Shown here one piece after another: positions 55,997-64,000 of a stretch of 64,000 bases of DNA; position 1 is the first letter of the stretch, and each line of letters begins with the position of its first letter. Source of the DNA: an uncultured Saprospiraceae bacterium (lineage in GTDB: Bacteria; Bacteroidota; Bacteroidia; Chitinophagales; Saprospiraceae); assembly GCA_938015595.1 (NCBI GenBank), contig CALLPI010000016.1, forward strand, positions 62,001 through 126,000. The letters are read 5' to 3'. Made by a program: the position numbers and the translations under genes. Under the pieces are notes generated by a model that was not told the DNA's origin, did no database searches, and worked only from the letters and a program-made list of their open reading frames with translations.

Positions 55997-56021
55997 GTAC
56001 TGGAGATAGCCATGTTATTTC

Positions 56022-59000
56022 CTATCGGTTCAGCACCACGAGCTTTACTGCATCTGGTAGGCCTTCCGATTTCACTTTCACTAGGTACATGCCTCTGGTG
56101 TGGGAGTTCAACTCGAAGATCTCCACTGGCATATGCACTGAGTCAATCTCGCTGAACTGTACCAACTTGCCTTCTAAGCTATACACCTCGATGCGCACAG
56201 CCCTACCGATGTACTGATTTAGATTAAGATTCAACTGGCCACCTGTTGGATTCGGATACAGATCGAACTCTGGTGCCAGGTCAAGCAGGCGCTCGTTGGC
56301 TACTGCAGGTGCCATCAGCGGCGTCAGGCTACCCGTGGTACTCACGTTGGAGAAGGTAGCTGTCACGTTGCTGATTGGGTTATAGTTGGTCACTACCATA
56401 CCCATTTCTATGCAGTTTGGCATATTTATGGTGGCTGTCATTACCAGGAACCATGCCAGCCCATCCGGCGATGCAAAGCCCATGAACTGATTGCCTTGGC
56501 GCACAAGGCGCAACCAGTAGCGATTGTTGGCAGGAAACTGCTGAGGATAGGCCGTACCATTGGTCACATAGCGCACCTCGCGGCGGTGCAGGTTGCTCAG
56601 GTTGGTCATTAACTGGATCTTCATAGCGCCCGGTGCTGTGCCATCGCGCATTACGATGCCTGCCCAGCCCAGCGTAGTGCCACTGATGCTCTCTACCTTG
56701 ACCGTGATGCTTCCATTACCACACAACTTTCGCGTAATGAATGACTTGGAGTCAGCATCAAAACTATTCGGATAGTAGCAGTTGACAGCCGTATTCGTCC
56801 AGATACCCGTAGCAGGATTAAACGCAGCTGAACCATCGCAGCCGATCAGCCCCGGTGTATAGCTCCAGCCGCAGGGGAAGCCACCCACCGTGACATCGGC
56901 CGTACAGGTGCTCACGTTGCCGTTTACATCTGTCACTGTGGCTATTACCGGTACTGTCTGACCTACCTGATTGCAGCTGATTACGCTGGGGGAGAGCGTA
57001 ATGGAGGCAATGCCGCAGTTGTCGGAGGCCGTTACCAGCAAAGCAGCAGAAAGGGTGATGCTCGGCTCGCCATTGAAATCTATGCTTGTGTTGTTGCACA
57101 TCACAGTGGGCGGTGTAATGTCCATTTTATTCACTGTGACGGAGCACTGCGCTGTGTTGCCGCCACTATCCGTGGCCGTGAAGGTCACCGTCATTGGCCC
57201 AACTTCTGTGACCGTTGTACCGGCTGCCGGTACTTGGGTTACCGTCACGGTACCGCAGCCCGTAGCTGTTACCAGCCCGGTGTAGTCGGGCAAAGTAGCC
57301 GAGCAACTGGCGCCCAAAGTAAGCATCTGGTTGGCTGGGCAGGTGATGCTCACAGAAGGTGCAGTTTTGTTCACTGTGAAATTGCAAGTGGCCGTATTAC
57401 CAGCTCCATCGGTAGCTGTGATGGTCACTGTCATTGGGCCAACGCCCGATACTGTCGTACCAGCAGCTGGCGACTGCATTAAGGTGGCTGTACCGCAGTT
57501 GTCTGAAGCCGTGGCCAAAGTAGTATAATCAGGAAGGGTTGCATCGCAAGCACTACTGCTCAAGGGCAGGGTTTGTGTAGTCGGGCAAGTGAGCGTGGGC
57601 GCGATATTGTCATTGACCGTCACCGTAAAGGTGCAAGCATTGGTATTGCCAGAGCCATCGGTCACGTGGTAGGTTACTGAAGTAATACCTAAGGGGAACA
57701 CCGTGCCGCTGATGTCGTTCACACCTGTGCTTAGCGGCTTACCTACTACCACAATGTCGTCAATGCGGTTAGTACCCGCTAATGCGATAGTACTGCCATT
57801 CACCGAGGTCGTACCTGTTCTGCGCCAGCGCAGATAGAGAGTAGGCTGATTGTCGCAGGCAGCTGGCAGTGCTATATTGGTCAGGAAGCCGGTAAAGGTA
57901 GGAGCAGTTGCAGTACCAATCGTAACATTAGACCCCGGCACATTCGTCCAAGTAACTCCGTCAAGCGAGTAATCCACGGTGAAATCGCGCGGACTAGTAC
58001 CACTACCCGCCTGGGCAGAACTGAACTTGAGATTATTGTACCCCGCAGTGCTAATTACCACCTGCCAGTATTTGTCAGTGCTGCCCGTCCAGTCGTTGGC
58101 ATTGGGTGCATAAGTACCCATGCCGCCCGAACCTTGCACAAATGCCGTATAGCTGGCACCTACCACGCTAAGCGGAGCTACGTTCTGATTGGCAGGAATA
58201 CCTGTATCGGCAGTGTAAGGAAGACCGCCACTGCGCTTAGTGGCATTTTCAAAATCCCAACCGGCAATGGTCACATCTGGCGCCGGGCCAGGGAAAACCG
58301 TCGCCCAAGTAACACTGGCTACTGAGCAATTATCGCTCACAGTGGGTGTCAGACTACCGGCAGGGCTCGTCCAGGTGCAAGTACCAGCATCCACATTCTG
58401 TATTTGATTACTCGGGCAAGTGATGCTAGGCGGTATAGTATCGGTTCCTGCTGGCACAGTAAGAGAGGTAATGGCTGTACAGCCAATGCCGTCTGTCACT
58501 ACAATACTATACATGCCCGCTGGCAAGCTAGTGAAAGCACCAGTAGGATTGCTGCCCGTAGCCGGGCCAGAGATGGCGTAAGTCAGCGAAGGATTGCTGG
58601 TAGTGGCAGTGATTGTCATCGTGCCGTCGCTGCCGCCTGGGCAAGACGGCGCCATGGATACAACGTTAATAATAGCTACATCACAGGTGGGCGTGCAGTT
58701 GATGACCGTCACATTAAATGTAGCCGTGCAGCCATTAAGGTCAGTATAGGTAATGGTAGTGCTGCCTGCCGATACCCCAGTCACCCAACCTGTATTACTC
58801 ACTGTAGCTACGGCAGTATTCGACGATACATATGGGTCAGTAACCGCTGGCGAGCCACTACCTGTCAATTGTATGCTATCGCCGATGCAAACAGGCGAGG
58901 TCCCGGTGAGCGTAGGTATAGGGCATGCATTCGGCGCAGTTGTAACCCCTACCGAAGTTGGGCTGGTTACGCTCGGGTCAGCATCGCACGCACAGCGCGT

Positions 59001-62000
59001 CTGAATGGTTTGCGCAGGGCCAGTCTGGTTGTACGTTGGAATCGTAGCACTCCAGGTTAAGCCCCCATCTGTGCTGTATTGCAGCGAGCTACCGGCTGGG
59101 CATGCTATGGTAGGCGGAGCAATATTGCCGCCAGAAGTCACGCAACCAGGGTTACATGTGCTGTTGGTGATAACAACCTCTCCAGGTGCAGTGGTCAGCA
59201 CCGGACAAGCATCCGTCGCGCAGCCGCTGATAGTTAGGTCATCTATGCGCCAGTTGGCAACGCCAACTGCAGGCGACCCTGTGCCATTGTACCCATAGAT
59301 ACGAATGGTGATAGGCGTGCCCGCAGCCGAAGCCACCGATAAACTGCTGTGGCTGTACAAGTTCCAGGCACTATTGTTAGGCACAGTGCCGCCCGCAACC
59401 TCCGTGGCATAGCCATCCAGGCTAGTGCGGATACTGTACGCCTGCGGGCCAGTGCCGGTAGAGCGCATACCAAAGCTCATGCTATTCAACGTAAACACAT
59501 ACCCCGGGTTGGGCGTGATTGTCACCTGGAAGTAGGTGCTGGTGCTGGTATTGAGCACGCCGGTAAAGGCTGCCGCACCCGCATTGCCTCCACCAGAAGC
59601 ACCGGTGTAACCCGTAGAAGACGAAGAGGTGGTGATCAAGGTAGTCGTACCATTATTATTGCCACGGCCTATATCGCCCGCCGCCACATTGGGTATGGTG
59701 TTGGTAGTAACGGGTGCAACTGTCATATTCCAGTAGGCGCTACCACAATCGCTTGAGCAAGCAGTCGGGCTGGTTGTACCGCTCACCGTGGTGCTCACAC
59801 AGTCCGTTGCCGTATCGCGACAACGCGCATACACCGTAAAAGAAGAAGTCGTATAAGCCGGCGGCGTAGCCGACCACGGCCCCATAGCCGACAGCGCGTA
59901 TTCCACTACCGTGCCTGTGCCGCAACCCGTGGCCGAGATGGTGCCCGTGGTAGAAGGGCACACGTTGTCGGTGATGGTCAGCGTGGGAGCGCCAGGCGTA
60001 ACGCAACTACCTGGAGAAGTAGTGCCTACCGTAGTGGAACCGCTGGTGCAGCCGTTGGCGTCCGTTACGCGGGCTATAATCGTCTGTGCCGGGCCGGTCT
60101 GGTTGTAGGTCGGCAAACTCGTACTCCATGTCATACCGCCGTCTTGAGAAAATTCCAGCGTGCCGGTTCCTGTCACTGAACCAATCGCAATACTGCCACC
60201 ACCCACTGTACAACCCGACTGACAGGTACTATTGGTAATGGCCAGCATGCCCGAAGGGGCCACTGGAGGTGTACACACCCCTGGCACTGTCGTTACCCCT
60301 GCCGAAGTTGGGCTGGTTACGCTCGGATTGGCATCGCACGCACAGCGCGTCTGAATGGTTTGCGCAGGGCCAGTCTGGTTGTACGTTGGAATCGTAGCAC
60401 TCCAGGTTAAGCCCCCATCTGTGCTGTATTGAATGGTGCTGCCAGTGGGGCATCCTGTAGCCGGCGGTGCTATGCTACCACCACCTACTGTGCAGCCAGG
60501 CTGGCAAGTACTGTTATTGATAATCACTTCGTCGGGGGCCGTAGCCAATACCGGGCATGCAGGAAGCGGTGCAAAAGCTACACCTTTGATGTTGGAGCCT
60601 GTTGGTGCAGTGTAAAGCGTCACGTTAGACGGCGTGCTAATGCTTATGGTAGCATTATAGCCTGCATTATCTGTCAATTTGATCACGCTGTTGGTTGAGG
60701 TAGCACCATTACCTGTGGATACATACAACTCAGCTCCACTACCGCTCTTTTGAGCTGCCAAGCCAAAACCACCAAAGCTGGTGGAATATGTCCCGTTGGC
60801 CGTCCAAGTACCACTTACCAGTGAGAATTTAGAGATAACACCCGCGGTGGCCGAAGTCGCACTCGTGATATACAAAACATCATAAGTGCTGCCATTAGCG
60901 CCCGACTGAATCAGATAAAAATCCTGAAAACTGGTACTGTTGGATATACCTGGCAGCCCTGTTATAGTACCCATGCTGGGAGCACTCACTGTGCTGACCT
61001 GGGGTGCTGAACTACTTTGCTGTCCTACATATACCACTCCTCCAAAAGCTTTGATACCGCGGAAGTTACCGGTGGGGCTGGCCGAGGTGGAGCTATTGGT
61101 ATAGATACCGGATTGATCAGCAATAAACATGGTAGTATTGTCCAGTGAAGTAGCACATCGAGTTTGGTTGCTAGAAACACCTGTGTAAGTAGTAGCCAGA
61201 TTGAAAGTTTTCGAGTGGTCGAGTGTGCCCACACCACGAGGATTCAAGGTATTGACGTTAGCAGAAGTATTAGTGTTGTTGTGCCCCGTAAACAGCAGCA
61301 GCGTACGATCATCGCTGTTAGACAGGTAGCCGGTGGAAGTGGCGCTGCCAGAAAAGCGCAAGGCACTGGGGCCTGTGCCGTCTATTGGAATGTCGGATAT
61401 GGGGCTTTGCATAGAGGTTGTAGTGTTGATCTCTATGATACGGGCAGTAGTATTATTAGACAACGCATCAGCCTGAAGCAACACAATATTACCCACACCA
61501 AAGGTGGTAGATATCGAAAACGCTGCATCCGATACATCAAAGAAGGTAGAGGCTGTGCGGAAGTTGCCCCCTACACTGCATTGTACCAGTATGCGCGCCT
61601 GAGTAGTAGGCGTAGCGGGTACAGTAATGGTAGCCGAGCCGCTGTTGGGATATGTACCCAACACGGTGTAGCTAACACCATTGTCGGTGGACAACAATAC
61701 ATCTACATTGGCGCAGTGGCTACTAGTACCGTTTACGGTCCACGTCACAGTTTGGCTGGAGCCGACGAGCCAATTTTCTGCCCCATTGGGATAAGTGACG
61801 TTGAATGGGCCGGTATTAGCCACCGTCACCATCATATTGTCGGCGTGAGTACGGCCCCAGTTGATGTTGTTATCGCGCGTAATCAGTCGGAAGTTCATAG
61901 TACGCGGCGTACAAGGCAGCTTTTCCCAGGCTGGAGTGTTGTTGTTGCCAGCCAATACGTCGCTGTATTGTGGGAAAACACGGTAGTTTTCCACTACCGG

Positions 62001-63422
62001 CGGCCGAAATCGAAACATCGGATGCATAGTAGAACTGCAGTTGGGCGGCCCCGTGGTAGCTCCTCCCATACCATCGTATTGCTCCCAAGAGTAAGTAATG
62101 GGATCACCGTTGGCATCTGAGCCAGTACCCACCAGGATGAAGGGTGTTTGCTGAGGTATGGTGATATCGGCATTGGCGTTAGCTACCGGCGCTGCACTGT
62201 TGCCGCTGCCTGGCATGGACAGGGTAGCGCATCCGCCAAAGCTAGTTATGAAGGTATTGATTTGCGCGATAGAAACCGAATGAAAGAATGGGTCGCTGAA
62301 GAATTGATAGCCATCGCTACATGCCCCTGCATAAGCCATGATGGTAGAACCTTCTCCTGGCTCAAACCGGAAGCTGCTGACGGAGGTCCCGCACGGATTA
62401 GAAGAAAAAGTATGAAATGCACCAAACTGGTGGCCAACTTCATGTGCCACAAAGTCTATCCAGAGTGTAACAACAGAAATATTAATTCCCGAAAATCCTC
62501 CTCCTTTATAAGAATTGTTACACACCACGCCAACATAAGCCAAACCACCGAGAGGCATCCAGAGCACAGAGTGCCCTAAGTCAAATCCACTCACACCTAG
62601 GCCACTGAGATTAACCAAAAAGTAATGCACTTCGTCAATGTCAGTATGATCAGCCAACACGGCGTTGGCACAGGCAGTGTTGGACACCAACATGAAATGC
62701 ACGCCCAGGTCACGTTCGTATATCCCATTGAGCAGATTCACCCCAGAGGCGAAAGCGGCTAGTACGTTGGCAGGGTTATATACCATACCGCCAAATTGCG
62801 CGCGATAAGAAGCATCAGCAATAATGGCCAGGCGATACGTGCGCAGTTGCGTAGGCGTCTTGGGCGCGCCATCAGCAGGAATGAGGCTGGCTTTTTGATG
62901 AGCGTCCGTCACCCCACAAGAAATACCTGCATGTGGCATATTGGCTTTGTAATATACAATATGCAGGGAAGCATCAGCTTTAGACAACGGCTCCACCACA
63001 TACGAGCGGCCATCACCAAACACCCAGGCGTGAAAGCCTGTAGCGCTGACATCGCACCGGATGAGCCGGTTGGGCGAATTGACCGCATACCCCTTGAACG
63101 TAGCAATTTGATAGAGATGAGCCACTTCCTCAGCTACCACCCGTGTGGGCACGATCATGAATTCTGTAAAGCCGCCTTCCGGATTAGGAACAGATACCTG
63201 CATAGGCACAGCTGCATTGGCCTCATATGCGGCATTCCAGTCTTGATAGAGGTTCTCTAAGTCCAGCGTAGCCAGCATGTATTTGCTGGGGAGTTGGCTC
63301 ATTAGCAAGTGTTGTGACCGAGGCAGGCGCGTATCTTCCTGATGAATGCGCCAATAAGGGTCACTTTGACTCCATGCGGAGGCAACCAACGCCCATAAGT
63401 AGATGGTAGTGAGTAGACGCAT
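56022..63422 (-). CDS. Giant secreted metalloprotease-adhesin with type IX sorting domain
   Basis: A 2466-residue exported protein, started at 63422 (MRLLTTIYLWALVASAWSQS). In order: a propeptide (about 20-200); a metzincin zinc-protease domain with 'FVAHEVGHQFGAFHTF' (HExxHxxGxxH, about residue 325) and a downstream Met-turn (STIMAYAG), placing it near reprolysin-type enzymes; PKD/Ig-like domains (about 430-640); three copies of a Cys-rich module with 'YSTDGGLTWSATIPTYNQTG'; a Big2-like domain (about 1505-1580, 'SSNTAVATVSNTGWVTGVSA'); a SprB-like repeat; HYR/hyalin-type repeats ('TATDGAGNTATCNFTV', about 1660-2200); a DUF1349-like sandwich (about 2215-2360); and a type A sorting domain ('FDLYPNPTGGQLNLNLNQYI'). 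It has a good promoter (63474-63481) and its own terminator. Confidence 0.9.
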   Translation of the reverse strand: MRLLTTIYLWALVASAWSQSDPYWRIHQEDTRLPRSQHLLMSQLPSKYMLATLDLENLYQDWNAAYEANAAVPMQVSVPNPEGGFTEFMIVPTRVVAEEVAHLYQIATFKGYAVNSPNRLIRCDVSATGFHAWVFGDGRSYVVEPLSKADASLHIVYYKANMPHAGISCGVTDAHQKASLIPADGAPKTPTQLRTYRLAIIADASYRAQFGGMVYNPANVLAAFASGVNLLNGIYERDLGVHFMLVSNTACANAVLADHTDIDEVHYFLVNLSGLGVSGFDLGHSVLWMPLGGLAYVGVVCNNSYKGGGFSGINISVVTLWIDFVAHEVGHQFGAFHTFSSNPCGTSVSSFRFEPGEGSTIMAYAGACSDGYQFFSDPFFHSVSIAQINTFITSFGGCATLSMPGSGNSAAPVANANADITIPQQTPFILVGTGSDANGDPITYSWEQYDGMGGATTGPPNCSSTMHPMFRFRPPVVENYRVFPQYSDVLAGNNNTPAWEKLPCTPRTMNFRLITRDNNINWGRTHADNMMVTVANTGPFNVTYPNGAENWLVGSSQTVTWTVNGTSSHCANVDVLLSTDNGVSYTVLGTYPNSGSATITVPATPTTQARILVQCSVGGNFRTASTFFDVSDAAFSISTTFGVGNIVLLQADALSNNTTARIIEINTTTSMQSPISDIPIDGTGPSALRFSGSATSTGYLSNSDDRTLLLFTGHNNTNTSANVNTLNPRGVGTLDHSKTFNLATTYTGVSSNQTRCATSLDNTTMFIADQSGIYTNSSTSASPTGNFRGIKAFGGVVYVGQQSSSAPQVSTVSAPSMGTITGLPGISNSTSFQDFYLIQSGANGSTYDVLYITSATSATAGVISKFSLVSGTWTANGTYSTSFGGFGLAAQKSGSGAELYVSTGNGATSTNSVIKLTDNAGYNATISISTPSNVTLYTAPTGSNIKGVAFAPLPACPVLATAPDEVIINNSTCQPGCTVGGGSIAPPATGCPTGSTIQYSTDGGLTWSATIPTYNQTGPAQTIQTRCACDANPSVTSPTSAGVTTVPGVCTPPVAPSGMLAITNSTCQSGCTVGGGSIAIGSVTGTGTLEFSQDGGMTWSTSLPTYNQTGPAQTIIARVTDANGCTSGSTTVGTTSPGSCVTPGAPTLTITDNVCPSTTGTISATGCGTGTVVEYALSAMGPWSATPPAYTTSSFTVYARCRDTATDCVSTTVSGTTSPTACSSDCGSAYWNMTVAPVTTNTIPNVAAGDIGRGNNNGTTTLITTSSSSTGYTGASGGGNAGAAAFTGVLNTSTSTYFQVTITPNPGYVFTLNSMSFGMRSTGTGPQAYSIRTSLDGYATEVAGGTVPNNSAWNLYSHSSLSVASAAGTPITIRIYGYNGTGSPAVGVANWRIDDLTISGCATDACPVLTTAPGEVVITNSTCNPGCVTSGGNIAPPTIACPAGSSLQYSTDGGLTWSATIPTYNQTGPAQTIQTRCACDADPSVTSPTSVGVTTAPNACPIPTLTGTSPVCIGDSIQLTGSGSPAVTDPYVSSNTAVATVSNTGWVTGVSAGSTTITYTDLNGCTATFNVTVINCTPTCDVAIINVVSMAPSCPGGSDGTMTITATTSNPSLTYAISGPATGSNPTGAFTSLPAGMYSIVVTDGIGCTAITSLTVPAGTDTIPPSITCPSNQIQNVDAGTCTWTSPAGSLTPTVSDNCSVASVTWATVFPGPAPDVTIAGWDFENATKRSGGLPYTADTGIPANQNVAPLSVVGASYTAFVQGSGGMGTYAPNANDWTGSTDKYWQVVISTAGYNNLKFSSAQAGSGTSPRDFTVDYSLDGVTWTNVPGSNVTIGTATAPTFTGFLTNIALPAACDNQPTLYLRWRRTGTTSVNGSTIALAGTNRIDDIVVVGKPLSTGVNDISGTVFPLGITSVTYHVTDGSGNTNACTFTVTVNDNIAPTLTCPTTQTLPLSSSACDATLPDYTTLATASDNCGTATLMQSPAAGTTVSGVGPMTVTITATDGAGNTATCNFTVNKTAPSVSITCPANQMLTLGASCSATLPDYTGLVTATGCGTVTVTQVPAAGTTVTEVGPMTVTFTATDSGGNTAQCSVTVNKMDITPPTVMCNNTSIDFNGEPSITLSAALLVTASDNCGIASITLSPSVISCNQVGQTVPVIATVTDVNGNVSTCTADVTVGGFPCGWSYTPGLIGCDGSAAFNPATGIWTNTAVNCYYPNSFDADSKSFITRKLCGNGSITVKVESISGTTLGWAGIVMRDGTAPGAMKIQLMTNLSNLHRREVRYVTNGTAYPQQFPANNRYWLRLVRQGNQFMGFASPDGLAWFLVMTATINMPNCIEMGMVVTNYNPISNVTATFSNVSTTGSLTPLMAPAVANERLLDLAPEFDLYPNPTGGQLNLNLNQYIGRAVRIEVYSLEGKLVQFSEIDSVHMPVEIFELNSHTRGMYLVKVKSEGLPDAVKLVVLNR
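58945..59081 (-). repeat. 137-bp internal duplication, copy A
   Basis: Within the giant gene, this segment differs from 60295-60431 at only 4 of 137 positions (constant offset 1350 bp). It encodes 'GLTWSATIPTYNQTGPAQTI' and the following Cys-rich part. Neighbouring modules share protein similarity but are far more diverged in DNA. Confidence 0.9.
60295..60431 (-). repeat. 137-bp internal duplication, copy B
   Basis: Partner of copy A. Differences are one base near the start (CTACC/CTGCC) and three in the GGGTCA/GGATTG word. Confidence 0.9.
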
Positions 63423-63473
63423 AATAAAGGTATTAAGTGAATATAGAATGACTGGATTGCAAAGTACGTGTTG

Positions 63474-63481
63474 CAAAAATA
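63474..63481 (-). promoter_or_regulatory. Bacteroidota -7 box TATTTTTG for the giant gene
   Basis: Minus-strand TATTTTTG matches TAnnTTTG exactly, about 52 bp before the ATG at 63422. Confidence 0.55.
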
Positions 63482-63542
63482 GCCATTGAGTCTTTCTCAG
63501 AAAATTAATTCAGGGTTAATTTTTAGTATGTGCGACTGCGTG

Positions 63543-64000
63543 CTAACGTCCCAGATAGGCCTTGAGGTTGTTGCGATTGTAAGACTTGCGCAAGCGGCGA
63601 ATGGCTCGCTCCTTGATCTGGCGTACGCGTTCGCGGGTAAGATTATACAACTCGCCGATTTCTTCCAGCGTCAGGGGCTCTACACCATTAAGGCCGTAGT
63701 AGGCAGAAAGCACTTCCACTTCTCGGGGAGAAAGGATGGACAGCCCCTGTTGCACTTCTTCGCGCAGGCTTTCTTCCATGAGTTCCACGTCAGGGCCCAT
63801 ATCTTCGTCGCCTTTAATCATATCCAACATGGTAGCATCGCCGTCTTCGTTGTTGAGCGGAGCATCTACCGACACGTGGCGCGAGCCGCCACGCAGCATG
63901 TTAGCTACCTCTTTGGGCGTCATGTCCAGTAGCTCGGCCAGTTCATCGTTGGTAGGATCGCGTTCAAACTCCTGCACAAAAGACAGGAAAGCGTCGTTTA
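63543..64000 (-). CDS. rpoD: Primary sigma factor RpoD, C-terminal part (runs off right edge)
   Basis: The frame is open to base 64000 and encodes about 152 C-terminal residues. Region 3 is 'DPTNDELAELLDMTPKEV'. Region 4 has 'LREEVQQGLSILSPREVEVL', 'YYGLNGVEPLTLEEIGELYN' and the helix-turn-helix 'LTRERVRQIKERAIRRLRKS', which contacts the promoter -33/-35 element. The sequence NNEDGDATMLDMI between regions 3 and 4 is typical of the short Bacteroidota housekeeping sigma. This protein presumably reads the TAnnTTTG boxes seen across the window. The first part (regions 1 and 2) is outside the window. Confidence 0.95.
   Translation of the reverse strand, partial: NDAFLSFVQEFERDPTNDELAELLDMTPKEVANMLRGGSRHVSVDAPLNNEDGDATMLDMIKGDEDMGPDVELMEESLREEVQQGLSILSPREVEVLSAYYGLNGVEPLTLEEIGELYNLTRERVRQIKERAIRRLRKSYNRNNLKAYLGR

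Larger units (their letters stand above)
55428..56021. other. Intergenic stretch of about 590 bp
   Basis: It holds the serpin terminator (55474-55518), the inverted third copy of the dispersed palindrome (55761-55832) and the terminator of the giant minus-strand gene (55960-55996). No gene. Confidence 0.75.

Noticed and set aside
56022-63422. Repeats in the giant gene as a CRISPR array
   Set aside because: The repeats are inside one open frame, 1350 bp apart and encode protein modules.

Overview
The window is about 64 kb of a Bacteroidota chromosome at roughly 50% GC. The lineage is read from several signs: type IX secretion features (PorV-like porin, giant adhesins with C-terminal sorting domains, a TonB-dependent receptor with an N-terminal carboxypeptidase-regulatory-like domain), the Bacteroidota -7 promoter word TAnnTTTG upstream of many genes, an almost complete lack of Shine-Dalgarno sequences, and family members typical of the phylum (YtxJ, short SSBs, DUF4890, DUF4340, short RpoD). 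The class Saprospiria or a relative is my best guess, but no rRNA is present to fix it.

Layout. 1-1219: N-terminal part of a secreted protein running off the left edge. 1408-7925: a conserved hypothetical gene and a TamB-like envelope gene, preceded by a possible 23-codon leader ORF. 7933-12156 (minus): rlmH and a SWIM zinc-finger gene overlapping by 4 bp, a small DUF4890-type exported protein and an exported-looking class V aminotransferase. 12284-13384: SH3-domain lipoprotein, then 660 bp with no clear gene. 14047-15331 (minus): mnmD, ytxJ and a 51-residue lipoprotein, divergent from pdhB (15492). 16660-18884: cytochrome c, an iodotyrosine-deiodinase-like flavoprotein and xerD, whose 3' end overlaps the first of two tandem short ssb genes (18841-19535, minus). 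Upstream of the ssb pair lies an array of five sites spaced exactly 10 bp. 20101-20351 is a broken GlsB/YeaQ-family gene, followed by two tRNAs. 20838-28160: a hypothetical gene, pepT, a large Asp-box propeller protein, yebC, ftsY and a hydrogenase-maturation-type protease. 28236-31186 (minus): sigma factor, glycosyltransferase, HIT protein, greA. 31425-40466 (minus): a three-gene surface cluster read as TonB receptor, then a 1393-residue exported protein, then a PorV-like barrel. 40652-47244 (minus): an MFS carrier with an unusual central insertion, a possible small transcript, a zinc phospholipase/nuclease-fold protein coupled to a DUF4340 gene, and groES-groEL. 47563-48495: exported hypothetical. 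48619-53970 (plus): fabH, efp, accB, accC and an MsbA-like ABC exporter, a lipid-centred block. 54189-55427: a serpin. 56022-63422 (minus): a 2466-residue secreted metalloprotease/adhesin. 63543-64000: C-terminal part of rpoD running off the right edge.

How they fit together. Much of the window serves the envelope and the outside of the cell: TamB, the MsbA-like exporter, fatty-acid synthesis (FabH, AccB, AccC), the TonB receptor/PorV cluster, and large secreted repeat proteins. The rest is core information processing (RpoD, GreA, EF-P, GroESL, FtsY, SSB, XerD, RlmH, MnmD). A palindromic dispersed repeat occurs in three intergenic gaps (19884, 42774, 55761). No CRISPR array, transposase or prophage is visible.
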